Shown here: in pieces, positions 1 to 8,025 of the stretch
Numbering within the stretch: the stretch's first letter is position 1
Layout: every line of letters begins with the position of its first letter
Assembly: GCF_014640115.1 (NCBI RefSeq)
Contig: NZ_BMGI01000004.1
Span: forward strand, 62,001 to 126,000
Direction: 5' to 3'
From: Sinisalibacter lacisalsi
Lineage (GTDB): Bacteria > Pseudomonadota > Alphaproteobacteria > Rhodobacterales > Rhodobacteraceae
Length of the DNA stretch: 64,000 bases
Translations under genes and position numbers: made by a program
Notes under the pieces: model-generated
Seen by the model: only the letters and a program-made list of their open reading frames with translations
Told to the model about the DNA's origin: nothing
The model's database searches: none

Positions 1-1
1 T

Positions 2-907
2 GCCTGCCGTACGGTCACCGGCAGCCAGTATCTGCGCGCCGCCACCGACCAGCCGCTGTGCGAGATGCCGAACGCGCCCACCCCGGCGCTGGCCCGAGCG
101 GGCTCGATGGCGGCGCGCGGCGAAACCGAGACCTGGGCGCGCCAGCGCATCACCGGCGTGGAAGTGGAGTTCAAGCCCGGTGTCACCGGCGATGAGCCGG
201 GCACCTGTTCGCCGATCACCGGCACGCCCTATTCGGGCCCGGCCCAGTACGAGACCTATTGCGAGGCCGACATGGCCGAGCAGGCCGCCGCCCGGGTGGG
301 GGCAAAGGGCAGGGGGCGTCCGCAGATCACTGGAAACCTGCCGCTGAACGCGGAGGGCGTCACCGGCACCCAGCGCGGCGCCGGGCGAGACATCAGCGGC
401 ACGCCCTATTACCGCCGGGGTGCGGAAGTCGCGGCCGGCGCGCAGGACGTGGGCGCCGTCGCCGGGAGGTTCAGCGTGAAGAGCCCGCAGCGCGACGCGC
501 AGCTCGCCGGCGAGGGCCCGGGCCAGATCACAGGCTCTTTCGCGGTGGGTTCCGGCAAGGTGACCGGCAACAGCGAGTTCGATTACGTCGGGCGCTGGCA
601 GGGCCGTGGCCCTGACGGGGCGCCCCCGGTCACCGGCGAGGGCCGCATGGAAGGGCCGAATATCACCGGCTCGGCCTGGAGTGCCAACGGCAAGGTGACC
701 GGGACGGAAGGCTTCACCGCCGCCGGCCGCAACCCGACCGAGCGCACCGGCCAACCGCGGGCCTTTGCCGGCGCCGGGGCCTTCAAGGGCCAGGGCAATC
801 CGAAATCGCCGACGCATGACGTCACCGGCATGGCGGGCACCGATCCCGTTGGCGGCGGCGACAAGCGCGCGGCACGTGTCACCCTCTCGGGCGGGGCCCG
901 GGGTTAG
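2..907 (+). CDS. csoS2: Carboxysome scaffold protein CsoS2, C-terminal part
   Basis: CsoS2 is the disordered scaffold that links RuBisCO to the shell in alpha-carboxysomes. The reading frame is open from the first base, so the 5' end lies outside the window. About 301 residues remain. They show the family's spaced ITG/VTG triplets (for example ITGVEVEF, PITGTPY, ISGTPYY, VTGEG), with paired cysteines around PITGTPY as in the middle repeats. The end is the typical C-terminal region closing in VTLSGGARG. csoS3 starts 36 bases downstream, the usual gene order. The proposed programmed frameshift site of some csoS2 genes is not evident in this fragment and may lie upstream. Confidence 0.95.
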   Translation, partial: ACRTVTGSQYLRAATDQPLCEMPNAPTPALARAGSMAARGETETWARQRITGVEVEFKPGVTGDEPGTCSPITGTPYSGPAQYETYCEADMAEQAAARVGAKGRGRPQITGNLPLNAEGVTGTQRGAGRDISGTPYYRRGAEVAAGAQDVGAVAGRFSVKSPQRDAQLAGEGPGQITGSFAVGSGKVTGNSEFDYVGRWQGRGPDGAPPVTGEGRMEGPNITGSAWSANGKVTGTEGFTAAGRNPTERTGQPRAFAGAGAFKGQGNPKSPTHDVTGMAGTDPVGGGDKRAARVTLSGGARG

Positions 908-943
908 TCGGAAGCGCCAGACAGGTAGTGTGGGATCAGGATC

Positions 944-2551
944 GTGACCAACCTTCTGAAAAATACGGGCAGCATGGCCGCGGCCGCGCCGAACCCGCTC
1001 CGGGCTTCGGCGGGCCATGGCCCCGCCGGGCCGCGCCCGGGCCGCGTCGGCAGTTTTCCCGTGGCCGCGCCCATCGCCCCTGCTACGCGCGTTGCACAGC
1101 CGCGCCCCCTGTCATCGGGCGGCGATCACCCGCTGCACGACACGCGCCACAATCGGCGCCTGCTCGACCAGGAAAACCGGATCCGGCAGGCCTTCGCCGG
1201 CATCGAGGCGGTGATGGCCGATATCGCCGCCGGCATCACCGGCGAAGACGCCGCCGACCGCATCCAAGCGATCGCAAAATCCCGGCTCGGCTTCGCCTTC
1301 CCCTCCGAATGGCTGCGCGGTTCATGGAGCCGCCCGGTCAACCTGCGCCGCCTCTATGCTTTCAGCGTGTTCAAGGCTTTCGAGAGGCTGGTGGCGCACC
1401 GCTTCGACCGCGCCCATGCCGAATGCGCCGACGGAGAGAGCGCGCCCGAGTTGATCCGCAAGTGGGGCTTTCACGCGATCGACATCACGCCCTGCGCCGA
1501 CGGTCGGCTTGCCGGGGTGGTGGATTTCATCCTGCGGGTGCCGCCGACGGTGGTCACCAGCCGCCGCTCCTTCGCCGGGGCCATGTTCGACGTGGAGGAA
1601 AGCGTGCAGGATTGGGCTGATGTCGAGTTGCGCCGTCACCGCGATGGCCTGCCCAACCCGGCCGACGAGCCCACCCGCTATCTCAAGATCGGCGTCTATC
1701 ACGGCAGCGGATCCGACCCCTCGCACGAAGGCTGCGCCGCCCATGGCAGCGACGAGCGCCAGGCCGCGCAGGCGCTACTCGACCGGCTGAACGCCTTCCG
1801 CGATGCCGTGGAAACGAGCTATGGCGGCGGCGCCACGGTGGCGACGCTGCTGGTCGGGGTCGATACCGACACAGATGCGATCACGGTGCACCTGCCTGAC
1901 GCCTCGGGACGGCTCAGCCTCGACCGCGCCATCGACAACGCCGCGCTTTACCGGGCGACCCAGGGGCTTGAACGCGAGGCGGCCAAGGACGCGATCCGCG
2001 CCGAGGTGGCGCGGGTTACCGGCGTGGCCGAGGACGACGCCGCGACGGAGGGCATGCGCTGGTTCGCGGCCTACCTCCTGAAGAACAACATGGCGCAGAT
2101 CGACTACGTCCGCGCCTACCATGACGGGCGCTACCCCGACCTCGGGCACACCGAACGGTTCATCACCGTCGGCGATGGTTTCGACGGCGTGCAGATGCGC
2201 AACCTGTCCTACCAGGCGCAAATGGCGACGGTCGAGGAGGGCGCGGCGGACATGGACGTGGGGATCAAGGTTTTCCGCGCCGTGAACCTCGCGCGCGGGC
2301 TGCCGATCCCGGTGTTCGTCCAGTTTCACTACAACGGCGGCGTCCCCGGCGCCCGCGATCGGGCCGCTGCCCGGGGGCTTCGGCTGGAGCGGGCGATCCG
2401 GGCGCGCTACGCCGATCTCGTCAACCAGGAATGGCTCTACACGTTCGTGTCGGTTCGCGATCAGGCCTCGGCCGGTGATCTCGAGATGATCGAGGGGGCC
2501 GAATTCGCGGCCGCGGGCGAGCGTTCGTGCGGCTGTGAAAAGAAGGGCTAG
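944..2551 (+). CDS. csoS3: Carboxysomal carbonic anhydrase CsoS3 (CsoSCA)
   Basis: This is the epsilon/beta-type carbonic anhydrase that makes CO2 from bicarbonate inside the carboxysome. The protein has 535 residues, close to the family size. The zinc site is readable: Cys184 in PCADGR, His253 in VYHGSG and Cys264 in HEGCAAHG, with the Asp186/Arg188 dyad two and four residues after the first cysteine. The first 70 or so residues are a low-complexity Ala/Pro/Gly/Arg tail, a plausible region for recruitment by RuBisCO. A GTG start at 944 after an AGGA-like site is the best start, because it lies just after the csoS2 stop and precedes the tail. It is followed by csoS4A after 5 bases. Confidence 0.95.
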   Translation: MTNLLKNTGSMAAAAPNPLRASAGHGPAGPRPGRVGSFPVAAPIAPATRVAQPRPLSSGGDHPLHDTRHNRRLLDQENRIRQAFAGIEAVMADIAAGITGEDAADRIQAIAKSRLGFAFPSEWLRGSWSRPVNLRRLYAFSVFKAFERLVAHRFDRAHAECADGESAPELIRKWGFHAIDITPCADGRLAGVVDFILRVPPTVVTSRRSFAGAMFDVEESVQDWADVELRRHRDGLPNPADEPTRYLKIGVYHGSGSDPSHEGCAAHGSDERQAAQALLDRLNAFRDAVETSYGGGATVATLLVGVDTDTDAITVHLPDASGRLSLDRAIDNAALYRATQGLEREAAKDAIRAEVARVTGVAEDDAATEGMRWFAAYLLKNNMAQIDYVRAYHDGRYPDLGHTERFITVGDGFDGVQMRNLSYQAQMATVEEGAADMDVGIKVFRAVNLARGLPIPVFVQFHYNGGVPGARDRAAARGLRLERAIRARYADLVNQEWLYTFVSVRDQASAGDLEMIEGAEFAAAGERSCGCEKKG

Positions 2552-2556
2552 GAACC

Positions 2557-2829
2557 ATGAAGATCTGTCAGGTCGAGAAAACCCTCGTTGCCACCGCACG
2601 GATCGGCGAGCTGGGCAACAAGCGCCTCCTCGTCGTGCAGGAGCGCGGCTCCACCAGCAAGCAGGTGGCGGTCGATCCGGTGGGGTGCAAGCCCGGCGAC
2701 TGGGTGATCGTTTGTGGCAGTTCCGCGGCCCGTGATGCGGCCGGCAGCAAGGAGTATCCGAGCGATTTCACCATCGTCGGGATCATCGACTACTGGGAAG
2801 ACGACGCGGCGGCGGAAGGGGCGCATTGA
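2557..2829 (+). CDS. csoS4A: Carboxysome vertex protein CsoS4A
   Basis: This 90-residue protein belongs to the EutN/CcmL bacterial microcompartment vertex family, pentamers that cap the twelve corners of the shell. The family core is visible in VDPVGCKPGDWVI and in GSSAAR, followed by FTIVGIID near the C-terminus. The acidic tail after IDYWEDD is short. The gene begins 5 bases after csoS3 and its TGA stop lies only 2 bases before the preferred csoS4B start, so translation of the two is probably linked. Confidence 0.95.
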   Translation: MKICQVEKTLVATARIGELGNKRLLVVQERGSTSKQVAVDPVGCKPGDWVIVCGSSAARDAAGSKEYPSDFTIVGIIDYWEDDAAAEGAH

Positions 2830-2831
2830 CC

Positions 2832-3092
2832 ATGGAGATTCAGCGCGTCGTCCGCGACCTGGTGACGACGAAGCGGCACGTCCTTCTTGGCAGCAAGTCG
2901 CTTCGCCTCGTCGAGGACAACAAGGGGGATCTGAGCGTGGCGCTGGACCCGGTCGGATGCAAACCGGGAGATTTCGTCATCACGATCGGGATCTCGGCGG
3001 CCCGCCTGGCCGCCGGCGATCCGAAGACCACCACGGATCTGACGATCGGCGGAATAATTGACGAATGGAGCGAGGCGGACTGGCGGGCCTAG
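2832..3092 (+). CDS. csoS4B: Carboxysome vertex protein CsoS4B
   Basis: This is the second EutN/CcmL-type pentameric vertex protein of the alpha-carboxysome shell, 86 residues from the ATG at 2832. It shares LDPVGCKPGDFVI, ISAAR and LTIGGIIDEW with its neighbour. A TTG at 2826 overlapping the csoS4A stop would add two residues. The ATG is preferred because MEIQRV matches the usual beginning of CsoS4B. A 74-base gap with a strong AAAGGAGA site then leads to csoS1. Confidence 0.94.
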   Translation: MEIQRVVRDLVTTKRHVLLGSKSLRLVEDNKGDLSVALDPVGCKPGDFVITIGISAARLAAGDPKTTTDLTIGGIIDEWSEADWRA

Positions 3093-3166
3093 CCAAGACC
3101 CGACACGAGGCCGGACGCAAAGAAGGCAGAGACAAGACCAACTTCAACACCGAAAGGAGAAAGACA

Positions 3167-3451
3167 ATGGCAACTGAGAAAATGGGCATCGCCCTCGGCA
3201 TGATCGAAACCCGCGGCCTGGTGCCCGCCATCGAGGCGGCGGACGCGATGACCAAGGCGTCGGAGGTCCGCCTGATCGGCCGCGAATTCGTCGGCGGCGG
3301 TTACGTGACCGTCATGGTCCGTGGCGAAACCGGGGCGGTGAACGCCGCCGTGCGCGCGGGCGCGGATGCCTGCGAGCGGGTCGGCGACGGCCTCGCGGCG
3401 GCGCATATCATCGCCCGTCCGCACTCGGAAGTCGAAAGCGTGCTGCCGTAA
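3167..3451 (+). CDS. csoS1A: Carboxysome major shell protein CsoS1 (BMC-H)
   Basis: This 94-residue single-domain BMC shell protein forms the hexameric facets of the carboxysome. Recognisable family segments are MGIALGMIETRG, the VGGGYVTVMVRG strand pair, AAVRAGADAC and the HIIARPH end segment. ATG 3167 is chosen for its AAAGGAGA ribosome site and MATEKMG start; the in-frame extension further upstream lacks this. It is almost identical to the next gene: across the shared BMC domain only about three residues differ (L/M, E/Q and V/I). Which of the csoS1A/B/C names fits is arbitrary. Confidence 0.95.
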   Translation: MATEKMGIALGMIETRGLVPAIEAADAMTKASEVRLIGREFVGGGYVTVMVRGETGAVNAAVRAGADACERVGDGLAAAHIIARPHSEVESVLP

Positions 3452-3520
3452 GGCAGCCGCACCGAGGCGAAACAGATCAATCAAGCCCATGAGCCTGGGC
3501 ATCAAGAGGAGCGTAAGAGA

Positions 3521-3859
3521 ATGGCAAGCGAAAAGATGGGTATCGCGCTGGGCATGATCGAGACCCGCGGCATGGTGCCCGCCATCGAGGCGGCGGACGC
3601 GATGACCAAGGCGTCGGAGGTCCGCCTGATCGGCCGCCAGTTTGTCGGCGGCGGTTACGTGACCGTCATGGTCCGCGGCGAAACGGGGGCGGTGAACGCC
3701 GCCGTGCGCGCGGGCGCGGATGCCTGCGAGCGGGTCGGTGACGGCCTCGCGGCGGCGCATATCATTGCCCGTCCGCACTCGGAAGTGGAGTCCATCCTTT
3801 CGGTCGAGACCGGTGGGGTCGACGGCGGTGGCGCAAGCACGGCCAAGACGAAAGGCTGA
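3521..3859 (+). CDS. csoS1B: Carboxysome shell protein CsoS1 with C-terminal extension
   Basis: This second BMC-H shell hexamer protein has 112 residues. Residues 1-94 repeat the previous protein nearly exactly. Residues 95-112 form a Gly/Lys/Thr-rich tail (VETGGVDGGGAS and so on) of the kind that distinguishes the longer CsoS1B paralogue. The start at ATG 3521 follows GAGCGTAAGAGA. The 69-base gap to the first copy and the high DNA identity point to recent tandem duplication or gene conversion. It is the last shell gene of the operon seen here. Confidence 0.93.
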   Translation: MASEKMGIALGMIETRGMVPAIEAADAMTKASEVRLIGRQFVGGGYVTVMVRGETGAVNAAVRAGADACERVGDGLAAAHIIARPHSEVESILSVETGGVDGGGASTAKTKG

Positions 3860-3875
3860 TGCGGGCGAGGGGGTC

Positions 3876-3907
3876 GGGGAAGGAACGGCGCCTGCGCGTC
3901 CTTCCCC
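3876..3907 (+). terminator. Intergenic hairpin after the shell genes
   Basis: A perfect 9-bp inverted repeat (GGGGAAGGA at 3876-3884 with TCCTTCCCC at 3899-3907) encloses a 14-base loop in the 129-base gap between csoS1B and the acRAF gene. No T tract follows, so it is as likely an mRNA processing or stability element, or a partial terminator, as a full terminator. Confidence 0.4.
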
Positions 3908-3988
3908 GCCATCCCGGCCCGGGGCCCGGCAGCACCGCCGTGGCTCGGTGCCAGCATGTCATGAGCAGGTGCAACAAGGGGAAGTGTG

Positions 3989-4261
3989 ATGGGAAACCAC
4001 GGGAACGACGACGCGACCTGGGCCGAACGCGAACGCCCCGCCACGCTGTCGAAACGGTTCACCTTCGCGAGCTACGCCGAGAACCGCGATTTTCTCGACC
4101 GGGTCGCGGCGCTTTCCGAGCAAACCGGTATTCACCCCGATCTCAGTTTCGGCCGCGATTACGCCAACCTGTCGGTCCACCCGGCCGAGGGCGAGGTGCT
4201 TCGCGACGAGGAGCGCGACTTCGCCCGGCGCGTCGATGCGATCGTCGCCGGGTCCGGTTGA
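3989..4261 (+). CDS. acRAF, alpha-carboxysome RuBisCO assembly factor (PCD-like)
   Basis: This 90-residue protein has the pterin-4a-carbinolamine dehydratase (PCD) fold of the acRAF family, which assists RuBisCO assembly and is commonly found in carboxysome operons. Visible features are KRFTFASYAENRDFLDRVA and then GIHPDLSFGRDYANLSVHP, which parallels the PCD active-site segment. The first of the two adjacent histidines of true dehydratases is replaced (IH instead of HH), which fits a non-catalytic chaperone role. ATG 3989 follows AAGGGGAA; a GTG directly before it could also be used. Position directly downstream of csoS1 supports the assignment. Confidence 0.85.
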   Translation: MGNHGNDDATWAERERPATLSKRFTFASYAENRDFLDRVAALSEQTGIHPDLSFGRDYANLSVHPAEGEVLRDEERDFARRVDAIVAGSG

Positions 4262-4282
4262 ACGGGAAGGAACACCCCGGCC

Positions 4283-5245
4283 ATGCCCACACCCAAGAAA
4301 CGGACGCTGTTGAAAAAACTCTTCGTGTTCGAGGCGATTGCCCGAAACCTGAGTTTCACCCGCGCCGCCCAGGAACTCGGCGTTTCGCAGCCGAACGTCT
4401 CCATCCAGTTGCGGCAGCTGGAAGAGGAGATCGGCGCGCCGCTGATCGAGCAGAACGGCCGGAAGCTGTCGATGACGCGGATCGGCGAGACGCTCTATCC
4501 CCATTGCCAGGCGATCCGGCAGGAATTGCTCAATACACAGGTGTGCATCGAGCGGCTGAAAGGGATCAAGCAGGGGCAGGTGAGCCTCTACATCGCCGCG
4601 CCGGCCAAGTATTTCACCCCGACCCTCATCGCCGCGTTCCAGCGCGACAACCCCGGCACGCAGTTCGATCTGCACGTTTTCGGGCGCGCCGAGATGATCG
4701 CGGGCCTGCAGGACAACGCCTGCGACCTGATCGTGATCGCCGACCTGCCGGACGAGACCGGATTGACCGCGGTTCCCTTCCTCGAAGATCCGCTGGTGCT
4801 GATCGCCAACCCGGGCCATCCGCTTGCGAATGCGCAGGAGATCTCGCTTGCCGAGGTGGCGGCGTTCCCGTTCCTGTTGCGGGAAGAGGAGGCGGAAACC
4901 CGGGCCGGGGTGGACGCCTTCCTCGCCGAGCATGATCTCGACGTCGCCTTGATCGCCAACAGCAACGAGGCGATCAAGAGCGCCGTGGCCGCGGGCATGG
5001 GGCTTTCGTTCGTCACCCGCCAGAGCGTGATCCCCGAAGTCGCCGCAGGACAACTGGTGATCCTCGACACCGCCATCGCGCCGCCGCGCCGGACCTGGCA
5101 TCTGGTGCACCGCGACAACAAGCGCTTCTCGCATGTCGCCGAGGCCTTCCACGAGTTCGTCACCAAGCAAGCCGCCCGCGTGATCGACGAGAGCAACTCG
5201 GAGGTTTGGGGGCTCGCGGGTGTCAACGCGGCGGGATCGACATGA
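4283..5245 (+). CDS. cbbR: CbbR-type LysR transcriptional regulator
   Basis: This 320-residue LysR-family regulator has an N-terminal winged helix-turn-helix (residues about 8-65, with FTRAAQELGVSQPNVSIQLRQLE) and a periplasmic-binding-like effector domain from about residue 95. CbbR proteins sense Calvin-cycle metabolites and activate RuBisCO and carboxysome operons. This copy lies downstream of the carboxysome genes, in the same direction and after a 21-base gap, so it may be co-transcribed with them. Its TGA overlaps the ATG of the next gene (ATGA at 5242-5245). The role in CO2 fixation is inferred from family and position. Confidence 0.85.
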   Translation: MPTPKKRTLLKKLFVFEAIARNLSFTRAAQELGVSQPNVSIQLRQLEEEIGAPLIEQNGRKLSMTRIGETLYPHCQAIRQELLNTQVCIERLKGIKQGQVSLYIAAPAKYFTPTLIAAFQRDNPGTQFDLHVFGRAEMIAGLQDNACDLIVIADLPDETGLTAVPFLEDPLVLIANPGHPLANAQEISLAEVAAFPFLLREEEAETRAGVDAFLAEHDLDVALIANSNEAIKSAVAAGMGLSFVTRQSVIPEVAAGQLVILDTAIAPPRRTWHLVHRDNKRFSHVAEAFHEFVTKQAARVIDESNSEVWGLAGVNAAGST

Positions 5246-6168
5246 TCTCGAACGCGCGCAAGCCTGTGGTCAACGTCGCTGCCGGTGTTCTGATGCGAGC
5301 GGACGGCAAGGTGCTGCTCGCCGAGCGCCCGGCCAGCAAGGCTTCGGGCGGGCACTGGGAATTCCCCGGCGGCAAGTTCGACGCCGGCGAAGACGAGCAC
5401 CAGGCCCTTGCCCGCGAAATCGCGGAGGAAGTTGGCGTCGCGATCGGCGCGGCTGTGCGCTGGCTCACCTATGACCACGAATATGCCGACAAGGTCGTGC
5501 GCCTCCACATCCACAAGGTGTTGAACTGGCACGGGTCCCCACGCGGGCGGGAAGGTCAGCGCATCAGCTGGGAACACCCCGCTGAACTCTCCGTCTCCCC
5601 GCTCATGGAAGCCTACCGCCGCGCGCTCCAGGCGCTGCGCCTTGCGAACGTGATCGCGGTTGCCCGCGCGGAGTGCTGCGACCGGTCCGAATTGCTCGCC
5701 CGCATTGAACGGGTCCTGCGCGCAGGCGTGCGAACGATCGTGCTGCGCGAGCGCCGGATGCTGCCGGCCCAGTTCGCGCAAGTGGCGCGGCGGGGTGCGG
5801 AACTGGCCGGGCGATACGGAGCAACGATGCTGGTCGAGGGCGGCAAGGTTCACAGCGCCCACAGCCACGCGGATGGCGTTCACGTCTGCAGTGGTCGGCT
5901 GCTCACCATGGCGCCCCCGCCCGCGGGCGCGGTCTGGTCGGCGTCGTGCAGGACGGCCGACCATCTCGCCCGCGCCGGGGCCCACGGCGCCGCGTTCGCG
6001 CTGGTGCCCTCGCACGCCGAGGATGGCACCGATTGGGAGGCGTTCGGGCGGCTGATACGGCACAGCGCCGTGCCGGTCTTCGCCTCGGGTGAGGTAGCCC
6101 CGGCCGACATGGCAAACGCCCTCGGCGCGGGGGCCCATGGTCTGGCCGTGCCGCTTTCGGCGTGGTGA
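5242..6168 (+). CDS. Nudix hydrolase fused to a degenerate ThiE-like domain
   Basis: The protein has 308 residues. Residues 8-135 are a MutT-type Nudix domain with an intact Nudix box at 44-66 (GGKFDAGE, then REIAEEVGV: Gly44, Glu50, Arg58-Glu59, Glu62-Glu63). Residues about 140-308 resemble the thiamine-phosphate synthase barrel (VLRERRMLPAQFAQ, DGVHVCSGRLL, FASGEVAPADM), but the phosphate and pyrimidine contact motifs are eroded. Such fusions are known, mostly from Gammaproteobacteria, as probable 8-oxo-dGTP hydrolases with a thiamine-monophosphate-synthase-like partner. ATG 5242 is chosen for the 4-base overlap with cbbR; an earlier in-frame start would lie well inside it. Substrate unknown. 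Confidence 0.85.
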   Translation: MISNARKPVVNVAAGVLMRADGKVLLAERPASKASGGHWEFPGGKFDAGEDEHQALAREIAEEVGVAIGAAVRWLTYDHEYADKVVRLHIHKVLNWHGSPRGREGQRISWEHPAELSVSPLMEAYRRALQALRLANVIAVARAECCDRSELLARIERVLRAGVRTIVLRERRMLPAQFAQVARRGAELAGRYGATMLVEGGKVHSAHSHADGVHVCSGRLLTMAPPPAGAVWSASCRTADHLARAGAHGAAFALVPSHAEDGTDWEAFGRLIRHSAVPVFASGEVAPADMANALGAGAHGLAVPLSAW

Positions 6169-6196
6169 GCATGGGCCGTCACGCCATTCCCGGCGC

Positions 6197-7198
6197 TCAG
6201 CCAGTCGGCAGGTTTTCCTCGGGTCCGAGCCGGAAACGAAGGTCTTTCATGCCGGCTTCGAAATTCTCGATCGAGGTCCGGCCCTCGTTGCGCACGAAAT
6301 CAATGAAGGCCTGGGCGACGATGCTCAGCTTGCGGCCTTTCGGATAAAGAACATACCAATCGCGCTCGATCGGGAACCCCTGGACATCGAGGATCGAGAT
6401 CGGCCCGTTCTCGCCTTCCAGCACGAGCGACTGGCGCGACATCACCGACACCCCGAGATCGGCGACGATGGCCTGCTTGATCGCCTCGTTGCTGGCGAAT
6501 TCCATCTTCGCCGGCGGCAGCGACATGCCCTTGCTGGCCACCAGTTGTTCGAACGCGGCACGGGTGCCGGAGCCCTGTTCGCGCATGATCAGCGGCTCCT
6601 GGATCAGCCGCTTGAGGGGGATGTGCTTTTCGCGCGCCAGCGGGTGGTCATAGCGGGCCATGACGACGAGCGGATTGGGCAGCAGCGGAAAGGCCTCGGC
6701 GTCGAGGCCCTCGGGCGGCTTGCCGAGAATGTAGAGATCGTCATCGTGGCGGTGGACACGCTTGAGCAGATTCTCTCGGTTCGTCACCTTCAACTCGATG
6801 TCGATCTCCGGGTAGACCCGGTGGAACCCGCCGATGACATGCGGGCCGAGATACTTGGCCGAGGTGAGGACCGCGATCTTCAGCCGGCCCCGCTTCATCC
6901 CCTCGACGGCGGCGATCTTCATTTCGAGGTTTTCCAGCGCGCCGAAGACATCGTGGCAGGTGGTATAGACCTCCTTGCCCATCTCGGTCATCTGGATCCG
7001 CCCGCCGGCCTGCTCGAACAGCGGGTGGCCGATGCTGTCGGCGAGTTTCTTGATCTGCATCGAGACGGTCGGCTGGGCCAGATACAACTCGTCGGCGGCG
7101 CGGGTGAAACTGCCGAGCCGGGCGACGGCCTCGAACACCTGCAGCTGGCGCAAGGTGGTGTATTTCACGAGGGTTCCGACAGGAAGCGTGCGGGCCAT
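6197..7198 (-). CDS. LysR-family regulator, CbbR-like, second copy
   Basis: This 333-residue LysR-type activator has a helix-turn-helix near residues 15-75 (FEAVARLGSFTRAADELYLAQPTVSMQIKKL) followed by an effector-binding domain. It is CbbR-like over its length (TLRQLQVFEAVARLGSFTR, SARYLGPHVIG-type segment, MREQGSGTRAAFE). The start is ATG 7198, with the domain beginning 18 residues in; a much longer open frame upstream has no domain content. It converges on the Nudix-ThiE gene with 28 bases between stops. The island begins about 220 bases upstream of its start, so its original upstream neighbour was separated from it. Confidence 0.85.
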   Translation of the reverse strand: MARTLPVGTLVKYTTLRQLQVFEAVARLGSFTRAADELYLAQPTVSMQIKKLADSIGHPLFEQAGGRIQMTEMGKEVYTTCHDVFGALENLEMKIAAVEGMKRGRLKIAVLTSAKYLGPHVIGGFHRVYPEIDIELKVTNRENLLKRVHRHDDDLYILGKPPEGLDAEAFPLLPNPLVVMARYDHPLAREKHIPLKRLIQEPLIMREQGSGTRAAFEQLVASKGMSLPPAKMEFASNEAIKQAIVADLGVSVMSRQSLVLEGENGPISILDVQGFPIERDWYVLYPKGRKLSIVAQAFIDFVRNEGRTSIENFEAGMKDLRFRLGPEENLPTG

Positions 7199-7420
7199 GG
7201 GTTCCGTTCCCTCAACGTGAAGCGCAGCCGTGGCCTGCGCGCGGGTCGACGTGGCAGAAACTATGCCACGCATCCGAACGGCGAGAAAGCGAAACGACCG
7301 CGCGCAAACGGCGCATCCAGGCACCGGAGGGTCGGGGGAATTTCCACGAGGGCATGAAAGAGGCCATGCAACCGGCGCTCTCGGCGCAGACCCGGTGATG
7401 CGGGGCTCGGAGGCCGGAAA

Positions 7421-7464
7421 TGGAGGCGAGTACCGGAATCGAACCGGTGTGCACGGATTTGCAA
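7421..7464. repeat. Left attachment repeat, truncated tRNA-Cys copy
   Basis: These 44 bases are identical to 16832-16875. They correspond to the anticodon stem-loop, TPsiC arm and CCA end of tRNA-Cys on the minus strand. Identity stops at 7465, where GACTAG replaces the rest of the anticodon stem, so this copy cannot make a tRNA. It marks the far end of the island. Confidence 0.9.
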
Positions 7465-8025
7465 GACTAGGTATGTAATTGTTTTGGCAAGGAGAAATGC
7501 TTAGACTTGGACAGGAATAGGGCGGAACATAGGAAGAATGCCTAGACGCGAGGTGGCGTGATCTAGCACCAAGTTGGTTGAGGGAATTGGCGAGGTTGTG
7601 TTCCGGCCCCGCACCGGACGGTCGGCGCGGGGCACCGCATTCCCCGAACCGGTCAATTTGGCAAGTTGCCGCAAATGCCGGAGGCCAGCCGCTTTCTTGA
7701 CGTTCGTCCGGCGCGGGCACAGCATGGCCACAACATGCAAGACTGGGCGGATAGGAGACGTTCGCTGCGGCTGCGAAGCCCAGGACGTGATCTCGAAAAG
7801 CGGCCATGCAAAAGGAATCTTTCCGACTTTCGGGGGATGGAACGGACCATGCTGCGCAAATCGGGCCACCGTTCACCTGTCTGCGGGTCATTGAGTTCAG
7901 CTCAAAGCGATGTTCGCTCAATGAACTGCTACATCTCGCCGCATCCGGGCGGGATGTCACGGGGCTGTGATGAGACTCTGTCAGGCAGGCGGCACCGAAA
8001 CCACTCCTGGAAGGAATCAGGAACC
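7465..8025. other. Island left arm, no convincing gene
   Basis: About 560 bases between the left repeat and the PhoX-like gene. Open frames here (for example near 7574-7894) show no recognisable domain, and the in-frame extension of the PhoX gene upstream of 8026 precedes the signal peptide and is therefore rejected. The last 75 bases carry the candidate Pho box and presumably the promoter. Confidence 0.5.
7954..7971 (+). promoter_or_regulatory. Candidate Pho box upstream of the PhoX-like gene
   Basis: Two 7-base elements, ATGTCAC (7954-7960) and CTGTGAT (7965-7971), begin 11 bases apart, the spacing of PhoB half-sites (consensus CTGTCAT). They match at 5 and 6 of 7 positions. They lie 55 bases before the ATG of a phosphatase-like gene. 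With only two degenerate half-sites this is suggestive, not proven. Confidence 0.35.

Noticed and set aside
1775-2599. Long open frame on the minus strand over csoS3
   Set aside because: It mirrors the codon pattern of csoS3, whose zinc site and position are unambiguous; no homology seen in the antisense frame.
7978-7984. Third Pho half-site (CTGTCAG)
   Set aside because: It starts 13 bases after the second half-site, off the 11-base phase needed for a PhoB array.
7666-8025. A 120-residue N-terminal extension of the PhoX-like protein
   Set aside because: The extension precedes a clear Sec signal peptide at MKKLSLF and contains no recognisable domain; the start at 8026 has a proper ribosome site.
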